From Flavobacteriaceae bacterium (GTDB lineage Bacteria > Bacteroidota > Bacteroidia > Flavobacteriales > Flavobacteriaceae): a stretch of 64,000 nt of DNA. Under the pieces are notes generated by a model that made no database searches, was not told where the DNA came from, and worked only from the letters and a program-made list of their open reading frames with translations. The position numbers were made by a program, and so were the translations under genes. Of the stretch, positions 7,400 through 15,737 are shown in pieces. The stretch covers positions 50,100 through 114,099 of the forward strand of contig CANGFO010000010.1 of the NCBI GenBank assembly GCA_947453195.1. The letters are read 5' to 3'. Positions within the stretch are counted from its first letter, which is position 1. Every line of letters starts with the position of its first letter.

Positions 7400-8458
7400 A
7401 TGAAAAAATTATTAGTAGTTACTTTATTTTCCTTATTCTTATTTAGTTGTAGTACTAAAGATGGTGTTTCAGGATCTTCAAGTTCGGATGGGTTATTAGA
7501 CGTTCAAACCTACAGTATTCTGGATGTTAATTTCACAAGTGCTAAATGTATAGGGGTACTAACTATTGGTGGTTATGCAACTTCAGATTATGGAATTTGT
7601 TGGAGTACTGCTCCAAATCCTATTGCATCTGGTTTTCATGCGCAAGGAGTTTTTAATACCGGATCAACGGTCTTTACAAGTACGCTTTCGCCATTAATGG
7701 CAAACACAACTTATTATGTTAGAGCTTATGCAAAAGATGCTTCTGGAACTGTTTATGGAGCGCAAATGTCTTTTACAACTTTAAATATGGTGGGTTCTAC
7801 AGGGGGCGGTCTTATTGATGTTGAAAACCAATCGTATGGTTCAGTAGTGATTAACGGAAAAGAATGGATGCGTAAAAACTTAGAAGTAAGTAAATATAAA
7901 AATGGCGATTTGATTCCTCAAGTTACTGATGTTACTCAATGGAATGCTTTAACCACTGGCGCTTGGTGTTATTATGAAAATGATTCGGCTAATGGTCCTG
8001 TTTATGGTAAATTATACAATTGGTATGCTATTAATGACAGTAGAGGATTAGCGCCAACAGGATGGCATATTGCAACCGATGCCGATTGGACCAGTTTGAA
8101 TGATTATTTAGGTGGTGCCAATGTTGCAGGAAAAAAACTAAAAGACAATACAACGACTTCTACTTGGGATGTTACCACAAATTCGGCAACTAATGAGTCT
8201 GGGTTTAGTGGATTGCCTGGAGGAGCTGGGTATTTAAATTATCATTTGCCTGCTCCAACAACACCTCCGGTAACACCACCACTTTCAGATTTATTTAAAG
8301 GGAAGACAAAAGTTACTTATTGGTGGAGCGCAACTACTACAGGAAGCACTGCTGCCGATTTAGTTTGGGTAAGAAACATCAATAGTTCAAGCGACCAATT
8401 GGTGCGAAGTGGTGTTATTAAAAGTAGCGCTTTGTCTGTGCGTTGTGTGAAAAACTAA
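7400..8458 (+). CDS. Lipoprotein with fibronectin-like region and FISUMP domain
   Basis: The N-terminus is a lipoprotein signal with lipobox LFSC, so the protein is probably anchored in a membrane and exposed outside the cytoplasm. Residues about 40-125 form an Ig/fibronectin-like strand region (ANTTYYVRAYAKDASGTVYG). Residues about 145-352 match the Fibrobacter succinogenes major paralogous (FISUMP) domain: VVINGKEWMRKNL, YGKLYNWYAI, GLAPTGWHIATDADW, YWWSATT and a C-terminal SVRCVKN. The domain is related to C-type-lectin-like folds and its ligand is unknown. The gene has its own promoter and terminator. Confidence 0.85.
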   Translation: MKKLLVVTLFSLFLFSCSTKDGVSGSSSSDGLLDVQTYSILDVNFTSAKCIGVLTIGGYATSDYGICWSTAPNPIASGFHAQGVFNTGSTVFTSTLSPLMANTTYYVRAYAKDASGTVYGAQMSFTTLNMVGSTGGGLIDVENQSYGSVVINGKEWMRKNLEVSKYKNGDLIPQVTDVTQWNALTTGAWCYYENDSANGPVYGKLYNWYAINDSRGLAPTGWHIATDADWTSLNDYLGGANVAGKKLKDNTTTSTWDVTTNSATNESGFSGLPGGAGYLNYHLPAPTTPPVTPPLSDLFKGKTKVTYWWSATTTGSTAADLVWVRNINSSSDQLVRSGVIKSSALSVRCVKN

Positions 8459-8483
8459 ATTAATAGACAAGTAAAGAAATATA

Positions 8484-8517
8484 AAAAGCTACAACTTTTA
8501 GTTGTAGCTTTTTTTTT
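8484..8517 (+). terminator. Intrinsic terminator after the FISUMP gene
   Basis: AAAAAGCTACAAC and GTTGTAGCTTTTT form a 13-bp stem with a TTTTA loop and a T-run. Confidence 0.9.
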
Positions 8518-8554
8518 AAGGTAATTAGAAATTTAGATACGTAAGTTATTTGAA

Positions 8555-9334
8555 TTACGCTTTGTCTAATACTTTTCTTGTAACTATTACTACTAATGCT
8601 CTTGGTATCAACCTTGAGGAAAAAGCCAGAATAGAATTCATAAATCCGTGTATGGCAACAGTTTTTCCTTTCATCAAGGAAGCATAGCCAAATTCGGCCA
8701 CTTCTTTGGCAGAAGGCAAATTTTTTGCTTTAAAAATTTTGCTGTCATTCATTGCTGCAGCATCTTGAAAACCTGTTTTTGTGGCACCAGGACAAAGTGC
8801 CGTTATTGTAATTCCTTTATCTCTAACCTCATTGTTTATCGCTTCACTAAAACTCAATACATAGGCTTTGGTGGCGCTGTATACGGCAAATGTTGGTCCG
8901 GATTGAAATGCTGCTGTTGATGCTACATTCATTATTTTGCCTCGACCACGAAGTACCATGTCTTGTAAGTATAATTTTGTAAAATGGGTTAGCGAGGTCA
9001 TATTCAAATTAATCATTTGAAGTTCTTTATTCCAATCTGTTTCTGTAAACATGCCATAGTCACCAAACCCGGCATTGTTTATCAAGAAGTCAATTTGTAT
9101 GTTTTGTTTGGTGGTTTCGTTATAAATCTCTTGAGCCGCATTTATTTGAGAAAGGTCTTTGATGATTAGGTAAACTTTAACTTTATAGTGTTCTTCTAAT
9201 TCTTTTTTAATTTCTTCTAATTTGGATTTATTTCTTGCTATCAATACTAAATCATGACCTTTTGAGGCATGAATTTTAGCCAATTCAAGTCCGATGCCAT
9301 TTGAAGCTCCTGTTATTAGTGCGGTGTTTTTCAT
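8555..9334 (-). CDS. Short-chain dehydrogenase/reductase (SDR)
   Basis: A 259-residue classical SDR that binds NAD(P). The cofactor motif TGASNGIG is at residues 8-15, the structural NNAGFG lies near residue 90, the catalytic Ser is in NVASTAAFQS, and the YSATK motif supplies the Tyr and Lys. A PGATKTGF loop follows. It most resembles the YqjQ/DltE-like group of oxidoreductases. The substrate cannot be inferred. It appears monocistronic. Confidence 0.9.
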   Translation of the reverse strand: MKNTALITGASNGIGLELAKIHASKGHDLVLIARNKSKLEEIKKELEEHYKVKVYLIIKDLSQINAAQEIYNETTKQNIQIDFLINNAGFGDYGMFTETDWNKELQMINLNMTSLTHFTKLYLQDMVLRGRGKIMNVASTAAFQSGPTFAVYSATKAYVLSFSEAINNEVRDKGITITALCPGATKTGFQDAAAMNDSKIFKAKNLPSAKEVAEFGYASLMKGKTVAIHGFMNSILAFSSRLIPRALVVIVTRKVLDKA

Positions 9335-9417
9335 TTATGGTTAATTACTATATGAGTCATCAAATATATTTATTTTTTACTTCAAATTAATTTATTGTCA
9401 TCCAATGTTTACTCAAA

Positions 9418-9465
9418 TAGCCCTGACCGCAGCAAGCTACCATATAGCGCAAAGGGCAGAAATTT
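9418..9465. repeat. Candidate degenerate REP-like element
   Basis: The sequence runs TAGCCCTGACCGCAGC, then a short spacer, then AGCGCAAAGGGCAGAAAT, with GCCCT...AGGGC complementarity. It resembles the better element at 40631-40711 read in the opposite direction. It sits in a 254-bp gap with no gene. Confidence 0.45.
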
Positions 9466-9588
9466 GGTTTACTAAAATGCGCCAAATTTTCGCTTCGAAT
9501 AAAATAGAGGATAATTTTTAAGAATTAATATTACTTAATTTTTTCAAAATAAAAAAAGTAGATTAATATCAAATCAACCTACTTTCAA

Positions 9589-10173
9589 TTAATTCACTTT
9601 TATTAAAACTAAATTTGTTGGAATTAAAATAGGAGGCTCACTTATGAGAGTTTCTGGAAGGTTTTTTACTTTCCAATGAGCAGTTAGAGGAACTGTAGTG
9701 TAATTCATTTTAAAACTAAAGCTTCTTAACCTAGAATCTCCTTCTATAGCCATACAATTATCCATAATAACTCCCCCAAATATATTTTCATCAAGGGCTA
9801 TAAATTGAATAATATCAGGCCAATATGAACCAGTATTTAAAAACTCTTTATCCGAACGATACAGTATAGTTTCGTTTGGTTGACCTGTGTTTTCAATCAT
9901 CATAAATTTTCCATGTATTTCATCCATATAAACATTTATACCTCTTGGGTATTTTATTTTTATTTCTTTCCAAAGTGTTACTCTAAAAGTTTTATTTCCA
10001 TTAACGTTTTCCCATGTGCCAATATAATTTGAAAAAATATTGTTTAAATCTTTGTAATACAAATTAGGAGTCAGATTTAACTGATTTGTATATTCGCTTA
10101 CATCAACTATTTTTTGGCCCACACAAGTTGATTGTAGTACAAGAATTATTAATATTTTACATATAGTATTCAT
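9589..10173 (-). CDS. DUF6705-type secreted protein, copy 1
   Basis: A 194-residue protein with a signal peptide ending around STCVGQ. It then has a VDVSEYTNQ...YYKDLNNIFSNYIGTW segment and a beta-rich body (GNKTFRVTLWKEIK, VYMDEIHGKFMMIEN). I recognise this layout as the flavobacterial DUF6705 group, which has no known function. It is 58 bp downstream of a paralogue sharing the signal peptide (ILVLQSTC) and the FxGTW block. The two probably arose by tandem duplication and are co-transcribed with the lipoprotein gene upstream. Confidence 0.65.
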   Translation of the reverse strand: MNTICKILIILVLQSTCVGQKIVDVSEYTNQLNLTPNLYYKDLNNIFSNYIGTWENVNGNKTFRVTLWKEIKIKYPRGINVYMDEIHGKFMMIENTGQPNETILYRSDKEFLNTGSYWPDIIQFIALDENIFGGVIMDNCMAIEGDSRLRSFSFKMNYTTVPLTAHWKVKNLPETLISEPPILIPTNLVLIKVN

Positions 10174-10231
10174 ATAGCTTTTTTACAAAACCAACCAAAA
10201 AAGTCTCAAAATTTGAGTCTTATAGTATGAA

Positions 10232-10804
10232 TTATTGTTTAATCAAATAATAAAACCCTCCAGGAATAACTGGTTGGCAATTTTGATATAAGTCTAATGG
10301 TTTGCGTTTAAATATTTGTATCGCCTGCTGCCCATTATGAATTAATGTACGTATATCTACATGACTTATACATCCATTTTCAATAATCGATGTCTTCAAT
10401 CTAAAATTATCCGTCGTAAAATCATCGAAAGGCGTGTGATTATTCCAAAAATAATTGCCATGAATTTTATGATTATATGGATCTATAATGTTAGTATTTA
10501 AATTATTCAAAGTATTAATAACTTCATTTCCATCTATTTTGTATTGAAATTCTCCAATAAGAATGTCTTCAAAATAATCACCAACTGGTGCTTGAATTTT
10601 TTTAGTCAGTATCAATTTTATATATGTTACTCCATCATCATACACCCATGTTCCATCAAATGGATTTAACCTGTTGGTGGTGTCTTTATAATAGGTATTG
10701 CTGTTATGTTCTCCATTTCTATTGCTTAAATCAACAATGGTTTGAGCTTGTATACAAGTTGATTGTAGTACAAGAATTACTAATATTTTATATATTGCTT
10801 TCAT
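10232..10804 (-). CDS. DUF6705-type secreted protein, copy 2
   Basis: A 190-residue paralogue of the next gene downstream. The signal peptide (ILVLQSTCIQAQ) and the IVDLSNRN...YYKDTTNRLNPFDGTWVY segment correspond clearly, while the C-terminal two thirds have diverged. It starts 2 bp after the end of the JAMM-motif lipoprotein gene, which implies a single operon. A function beyond export cannot be stated. Confidence 0.6.
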   Translation of the reverse strand: MKAIYKILVILVLQSTCIQAQTIVDLSNRNGEHNSNTYYKDTTNRLNPFDGTWVYDDGVTYIKLILTKKIQAPVGDYFEDILIGEFQYKIDGNEVINTLNNLNTNIIDPYNHKIHGNYFWNNHTPFDDFTTDNFRLKTSIIENGCISHVDIRTLIHNGQQAIQIFKRKPLDLYQNCQPVIPGGFYYLIKQ

Positions 10805-10806
10805 AA

Positions 10807-12264
10807 TTATTCTTCACAAGGTTGTTCGGTTACTGTATTATTTTGTAAAACTAATTTACTCCATTTGATGGTGTCTTTGTCAAATTTATATAAAGAAAGG
10901 CCAAAGTTAGCGTACAACTCCAAAAATTTCTTTTCCATTCCTTCAGAACTGTTTTGAAAAGCTGCAAATTTATCGGCATATTCAGCATTTAGTTTGTCAT
11001 ATTTTTCAGATAAATCTTTGCCAATTAAATCAGATCTATTAAATACAGCATCAATACTACTGGTTAACGTTGTTAAATTATCAACCGTTAAAGAATACAA
11101 TAGAGTTGTATCAATATCCAATGGGCTTACAGGATTTGGGCAAACCACCATATTGTACCCAATAGCAGTTGTTGGCGAAATTTCCTGTTGACAATCCATA
11201 GACCAATGTACATCTCCAATAGAAGGTATACTTTGTCCATTACTAGGATGATTGTGTACTTGACCTTTAATATACCCCCCTACTTGAACTGTTGTGTTAA
11301 AATTACTTCCTTCTTTTAAATTTGTATCAAAATCATATTGTTGTAATTGATTGTTATATTTTCTTGTTATTTCGTATGCTGATTCACTTTTTAACAATGT
11401 TTTTGGCGCCAAGGCTTGAATAGCTAGGTCAACTTTTGCATTCTGAATGACATCTCTTAATGTTTCACATGGTGTTTGGGAGGGTTGAATTCCATGAACA
11501 GGCATAGTCAATATTGACAATTCAATTGAGTTGGTGTTTGAATTAGGGTTATTCGCGCTACCGCCACCTCCAGAGCCGCCACCGCCTCCTCCACCTCCTG
11601 AGCCACTTCCTCCTGAGCCACTTCCTCCAGAGCCGCCACCGCCACCATTGCTTCCTATTCCAATACTATCATCAATCCACATTGAGAAAGTAACTTCCTC
11701 AAAACCACAATAAAAACCACCACAATCAAATGGATCGTGATTACAAAGTGATACTAAAAAAGTAATTACAATAATTTTATTAGCAGTATCCGAGCTTGTA
11801 AGATTAATAATTTCTTTAGGCTTTACATCTTGAGAATTTAATAATTTTAATTCTTCTTCGGTAAAATCATAGTTTACTTTGAAAACATCAAATTCATTAT
11901 ATTCATTTTTTGTGAACAAAATATTTTCTAGTTTACCTCCTTCTTTTATAATTTTAAAAGTGTATGATTCATAATCCTCATTGGTGATTTTAAATCCTAA
12001 TTCATCATCAAAATAAATGTTATTTATACTGTCATAAACAATTTTTCCAATTTCACTATTGTTTTTAGAATGAACTTTTGAAACAGCTTTTAAAAGATTA
12101 GGATGAATTTTAAAAGATGATTTACTGTCTTTTAAAGACACTTTTTCAACTTTAATTTTTGATTGATGAATAGGTTCTTCATACAGGTCTTTTTCACAAC
12201 CAAATAGTATCAATAATACAATAAGATTGAGAAGCTTCAAAATAATTTTAGTTGGTTTCTTCAT
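10807..12264 (-). CDS. Lipoprotein with Gly/Ser linker and C-terminal JAMM-like motif
   Basis: A 485-residue protein with lipobox LFGC (Cys23). Residues 24-200 form a polar N-terminal region with a cysteine-rich patch (CNHDPFDCGGFYCG). Residues about 207-237 are almost pure Gly/Ser, a flexible linker. The C-terminal part holds GQVHNHPSNGQSIPSIGD, with H337, H339 and D351 in the HxHP(x)nSxxD spacing of JAMM/MPN+ zinc peptidases; E298 could be the missing Glu. If the motif is real, this is an exported metallopeptidase-like domain on a tether. DUF4329-like domains have similar motifs and are an alternative. Two DUF6705 genes follow 2 bp downstream. Confidence 0.55.
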   Translation of the reverse strand: MKKPTKIILKLLNLIVLLILFGCEKDLYEEPIHQSKIKVEKVSLKDSKSSFKIHPNLLKAVSKVHSKNNSEIGKIVYDSINNIYFDDELGFKITNEDYESYTFKIIKEGGKLENILFTKNEYNEFDVFKVNYDFTEEELKLLNSQDVKPKEIINLTSSDTANKIIVITFLVSLCNHDPFDCGGFYCGFEEVTFSMWIDDSIGIGSNGGGGGSGGSGSGGSGSGGGGGGGGSGGGGSANNPNSNTNSIELSILTMPVHGIQPSQTPCETLRDVIQNAKVDLAIQALAPKTLLKSESAYEITRKYNNQLQQYDFDTNLKEGSNFNTTVQVGGYIKGQVHNHPSNGQSIPSIGDVHWSMDCQQEISPTTAIGYNMVVCPNPVSPLDIDTTLLYSLTVDNLTTLTSSIDAVFNRSDLIGKDLSEKYDKLNAEYADKFAAFQNSSEGMEKKFLELYANFGLSLYKFDKDTIKWSKLVLQNNTVTEQPCEE

Positions 12265-12518
12265 AATTTGAAATTTATTTTGATTTGATTATTTTTTTTA
12301 TTGAATATAAATTTATGGGTTAAGCCTCTATGAATTTTATTTATCTAGTTTATTATCTCTAAAACCTTCTTTTTTGTAGGAGATTTAATTAATTAATGAG
12401 AAATTGGTAGGAAATTTCACTAAGAAGAAGTGATTAGCGCCTTAAGGTTTAAAAATCTTATTTTGGATAACTTTATCTAATTTCAAAAATGTATATTTGC
12501 GTTTATTTTAATTACAGA

Positions 12519-12803
12519 ATGGATAAAAAGACCGAAGAATTTTATATTCGCCTGAAAGAAGAGTTGAGTAGTACTTCTGCTTGGCCTTCGGAATACTTGT
12601 ATAAATTTATCGTTCCTACCGATGCAACAAAAATTGTAGCGGTAGAAAATGCATTTAATAACATGGGTGCGGTTATCAATACGCACCAATCAAAAGCCGG
12701 AAAATATACTAGTGTTTCGGTAAATGTGAGAATGAACTCGCCAGAGCATGTAGTTGAAAAATATTTAGAAGTTGCTACAATAGAAGGAATAATTTCATTT
12801 TAA
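12519..12803 (+). CDS. DUF493 family protein
   Basis: A 94-residue protein (MDKKTEEFYIRLKEELSSTS) with the compact alpha/beta fold of the YbeD/DUF493 group, which is related to ACT-like regulatory domains. Function is unproven. A longer frame begins at 12489, but a TATATTTG -7-like element at 12492-12499 lies inside it, so the ATG at 12519 is preferred. It is followed after 1 nt by the DUF4290 gene and then murA. Confidence 0.8.
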   Translation: MDKKTEEFYIRLKEELSSTSAWPSEYLYKFIVPTDATKIVAVENAFNNMGAVINTHQSKAGKYTSVSVNVRMNSPEHVVEKYLEVATIEGIISF

Positions 12804-12804
12804 T

Positions 12805-13524
12805 ATGGTGCCAAAATACATAAAAGAGAATGCGAATGAGGTGGTTGGTAATTTGGAATACAATGCCGAAAGACCGCATTTAATTATTCCGGAATATGGT
12901 CGTCATTTGCAAAAATTGATCGATCAAGCCAAAGTTATTGCAGACAGAGATGAACGCAACAAGGCGGCTAAATACATTATTCAAGTAATGGGGAGTTTGA
13001 ATCCGCATTTGCGTGATGTGCCCGATTTTCAGCACAAGTTATGGGATCAGTTGTTTATCATGTCTGATTTTATGATGGATGTAGATTCTCCTTATCCTAT
13101 TCCTACTCGTGAGGTAATTAATTTAAAACCGGAGCGATTGGCTTATCCACAGAAAAATCCGAAATACCGTTTTTATGGAAACAATATCAAATACATGATA
13201 GAAGTTGCCGATAAATGGGAAGAAGGTGAAATGAAAAGTGCCTTGGTGAAAGTAATTGCCAATCACATGAAAAAATCATACTTAAGTTGGAATAAAGATA
13301 CGGTTACCGATGTGGTGATTTTTGAACATTTATTTGAGCTTTCTGAAGGTACAATTAATCTATTAGGAAGTGAAGAAGAATTGTCTACCACAACCGATTT
13401 AATTCGAACCAATAAAAAAGTTTCGAATAAAGCCGGAATGCCAATGCAAAAGAATATGAAACCAGGTTTTAAAAAACCATTGGGTAAAAAACCATTTATA
13501 AAGAACAATAATAATCCAAAATAA
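12805..13524 (+). CDS. DUF4290 domain protein
   Basis: A 239-residue protein whose first 180 residues match the Bacteroidetes DUF4290 family (NLEYNAERPHLIIPEYGRHL, PHLRDVPDFQHKLWDQLF, YGNNIKYMIEVADKWEEGEM). The C-terminus is a basic tail rich in Lys, Pro and Asn. Function is unknown. Placement between DUF493 and murA recurs in flavobacteria and hints at a cell-envelope or division link, but this is inference from order only. Confidence 0.85.
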   Translation: MVPKYIKENANEVVGNLEYNAERPHLIIPEYGRHLQKLIDQAKVIADRDERNKAAKYIIQVMGSLNPHLRDVPDFQHKLWDQLFIMSDFMMDVDSPYPIPTREVINLKPERLAYPQKNPKYRFYGNNIKYMIEVADKWEEGEMKSALVKVIANHMKKSYLSWNKDTVTDVVIFEHLFELSEGTINLLGSEEELSTTTDLIRTNKKVSNKAGMPMQKNMKPGFKKPLGKKPFIKNNNNPK

Positions 13525-13530
13525 ATAAAG

Positions 13531-13597
13531 GCGCTAAGCTGCTAAGGGTCTAAGTTATTTTAGAGTCTTTATACTTAGAACCTAAGAACCTAAATCG
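13531..13597. repeat. Octamer-spaced CTAAG repeats upstream of murA
   Basis: CTAAG occurs three times at 8-bp spacing, then an inverted CTTAG/CTAAG/CTAAA series follows at the same period. GGGTCTAAG and CTTAGAACC could form a small hairpin. It fills the 78-bp gap between the DUF4290 gene and murA. Confidence 0.5.
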
Positions 13598-13602
13598 ACT
13601 AT

Positions 13603-14913
13603 ATGGGAACTTTTAAAATTGAAGGAGGCATTAGATTAAAAGGGGATGTTACCCCACAAGGTGCTAAAAACGAAGCGTTACAAATTTTATGTGCGGTGTT
13701 GTTAACACCAGAAAAAGTTACAATTAATAATATTCCGGATATTATTGATGTAAATAAATTGATTACGCTATTAGGAAACCTAGGTGTAAAAATTCAAAAA
13801 AATGGTCCTGGATCAATCACTTTTCAAGCCGATGAAGTAAATGTGGGTTACCTTGAAACCGAAGCCTTTAAAAAAGAAGGTGGATCGCTTAGAGGTTCTA
13901 TTATGATTGTTGGTCCGTTATTATCTCGTTTTGGAAAAGGATACATTCCGAAACCAGGTGGAGATAAAATTGGAAGAAGAAGATTGGATACGCACTTTGA
14001 AGGATTTATTAATTTGGGTGCCAAATTTAGATATGAAAAAGAAGACCATTTTTATGGAGTAGAAACAGCTACTAGATTAAAAGGGACTTATATGTTGCTT
14101 GACGAAGCTTCTGTAACGGGAACTGCTAATATTGTTATGGCAGCCGTTTTAGCTGAAGGAGTAACTACAATTTATAATGCTGCTTGTGAGCCGTATTTGC
14201 AACAATTATGCAAAATGCTGAACTCCATGGGGGCTAAAATTGGTGGAGTAGGATCGAACTTATTGACTATTGAAGGAGTAGAAAGCCTTGGTGGTTGTGA
14301 GCACAGAATACTTCCTGATATGATTGAAATTGGTTCTTGGATTGGTCTTGCGGCGATGACAAGAAGTGAGATTACTATTAAAAATGTGAGTTGGGATAAT
14401 TTGGGTGTCATTCCAAATGTATTTAGAAAACTTGGAATTACCTTAGAAAGAAAAGGAGATGATATTTACATCCCTTCTCATGAAAATGGATACGAAGTTA
14501 AAACCGATATTGACGGATCAATATTGACCATTGCTGATGCACCATGGCCAGGATTTACTCCCGATTTATTGAGTATTGTTTTGGTGGTAGCTACTCAAGC
14601 TAATGGCGATGTATTGATTCATCAAAAAATGTTTGAAAGCCGTTTGTTCTTTGTGGACAAGTTGATTGATATGGGTGCGAAAATTATGTTATGTGATCCA
14701 CACCGCGCTGTGGTTATGGGGCATAATTTTAAATCACAATTGAAAGCAACCATTATGAGTTCGCCAGATATTAGAGCGGGAATTTCCTTATTAATTGCAG
14801 CACTTTCTGCAAAAGGAACTTCAACGATTCAAAATATCGAACAAATTGATAGAGGTTACGAACGAATCGATGAGCGTTTAAGAGCTTTAGGTGCGAATAT
14901 TGTTAGAGTATAA
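13603..14913 (+). CDS. murA: UDP-N-acetylglucosamine 1-carboxyvinyltransferase
   Basis: Catalyses the first committed step of peptidoglycan synthesis, transferring enolpyruvate from PEP to UDP-GlcNAc. The 436-residue length and paired inside-out barrels fit MurA. The UDP-GlcNAc-binding start is QGAKNEALQIL with the conserved Lys-Asn, and the active-site loop is GPLLSRFGKGYIPKPGGDKIG. The loop residue equivalent to E. coli Cys115 is Asp121. This change is known from Mycobacterium and Chlamydia enzymes to leave activity intact while blocking covalent inactivation by fosfomycin. It follows DUF493 and DUF4290 on the same strand and ends at a terminator. Confidence 0.96.
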   Translation: MGTFKIEGGIRLKGDVTPQGAKNEALQILCAVLLTPEKVTINNIPDIIDVNKLITLLGNLGVKIQKNGPGSITFQADEVNVGYLETEAFKKEGGSLRGSIMIVGPLLSRFGKGYIPKPGGDKIGRRRLDTHFEGFINLGAKFRYEKEDHFYGVETATRLKGTYMLLDEASVTGTANIVMAAVLAEGVTTIYNAACEPYLQQLCKMLNSMGAKIGGVGSNLLTIEGVESLGGCEHRILPDMIEIGSWIGLAAMTRSEITIKNVSWDNLGVIPNVFRKLGITLERKGDDIYIPSHENGYEVKTDIDGSILTIADAPWPGFTPDLLSIVLVVATQANGDVLIHQKMFESRLFFVDKLIDMGAKIMLCDPHRAVVMGHNFKSQLKATIMSSPDIRAGISLLIAALSAKGTSTIQNIEQIDRGYERIDERLRALGANIVRV

Positions 14914-14929
14914 TTTGAACTAAATATTG

Positions 14930-14959
14930 AAAAAGAGGTGCAACTAGTACCTCTTTTTT
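14930..14959 (+). terminator. Intrinsic terminator after murA
   Basis: AAAAGAGGT and ACCTCTTTT pair around a GCAACTAGT-type loop and are followed by a T-run. Confidence 0.8.
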
Positions 14960-14972
14960 ATTTTATAGAATT

Positions 14973-15737
14973 ATGGAGACCTATATTATTTTATTGCTTT
15001 GTTTGGCTTCTTTTTGCGCAGGATTTGTTGATGCAATAGTAGGTGGAGGCGGATTGATTCAAACACCTGTTGCCCTGGTTTTGTTGCCCAATTTATCTGT
15101 TGCTTCTATAATTGGTACCTTAAAAATTCCAGCATTTAGCGGAACTTCATTTGCGGCCAAACAGTATTTGAAAAAAGTACAAATGAATTGGAAATTACTT
15201 TCCATAATGGCAGTGCTGTCTTTTTGCGCTGCATTTTTAGGTTCCAATTTATTGACTTTGGTAAGCAATGATTTTATGAAACCGCTACTATTAGTGATAC
15301 TGACTTTAATTGCGATTTATACGTTTGCCAAAAAGAATTTTGGCGCCAGCCAAGAGAAAAATTTAACCCCAAACAAGCAATTACTTCTTGCGGTTGTAAT
15401 GAGTTTGTGCATTGGTTTTTACGACGGATTTATAGGTCCGGGAACGGGAAGTTTATTGGTGCTTGGTTTTGTAGCTATTTTAGGTTTCGATTTTTTGCAT
15501 GCTTCCGCAAATGCCAAAATGGTGAATCTAGCAACCAACTTTGGATCGATTTGCTTATTTGTTTTAAAAGGAAAAATCATTTGGGCAATTGCAATACCAA
15601 TGGCATTTTGCAACGCTATTGGCGGTTGGATGGGCGCAAAATTGGCAATTAAGAAAGGAAACGGATTTATTCGAATCTTCTTTTTAATTATTGTTGTCGC
15701 TACCCTTATCCGATTTGGATATGATGTATTTAAATAA
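14973..15737 (+). CDS. TSUP (TauE/SafE) family membrane permease
   Basis: A 254-residue integral membrane protein with about seven to eight hydrophobic segments in two halves. Each half carries the family signature: FVDAIVGGGGLIQTPVAL early and GFYDGFIGPGTGSLLVLGF in the middle. TSUP proteins are proposed to export sulfite, sulfonates or other organic anions. The substrate here is not inferable. It abuts the convergent DUF5686 gene with no intergenic base, so the transcripts must overlap. Confidence 0.88.
   Translation: METYIILLLCLASFCAGFVDAIVGGGGLIQTPVALVLLPNLSVASIIGTLKIPAFSGTSFAAKQYLKKVQMNWKLLSIMAVLSFCAAFLGSNLLTLVSNDFMKPLLLVILTLIAIYTFAKKNFGASQEKNLTPNKQLLLAVVMSLCIGFYDGFIGPGTGSLLVLGFVAILGFDFLHASANAKMVNLATNFGSICLFVLKGKIIWAIAIPMAFCNAIGGWMGAKLAIKKGNGFIRIFFLIIVVATLIRFGYDVFK

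Noticed and set aside
9418..9465. Remnant of a coding gene in the 9.4-kb gap
   Set aside because: Short frames read through it, but stops lie on both sides within 20 codons and no family is recognisable; a REP-like element explains it better.
11531..11713. Plus-strand proline-rich frame opposite the lipoprotein linker
   Set aside because: It is the antisense reading of the Gly/Ser codon tract; it has no promoter and no independent support.
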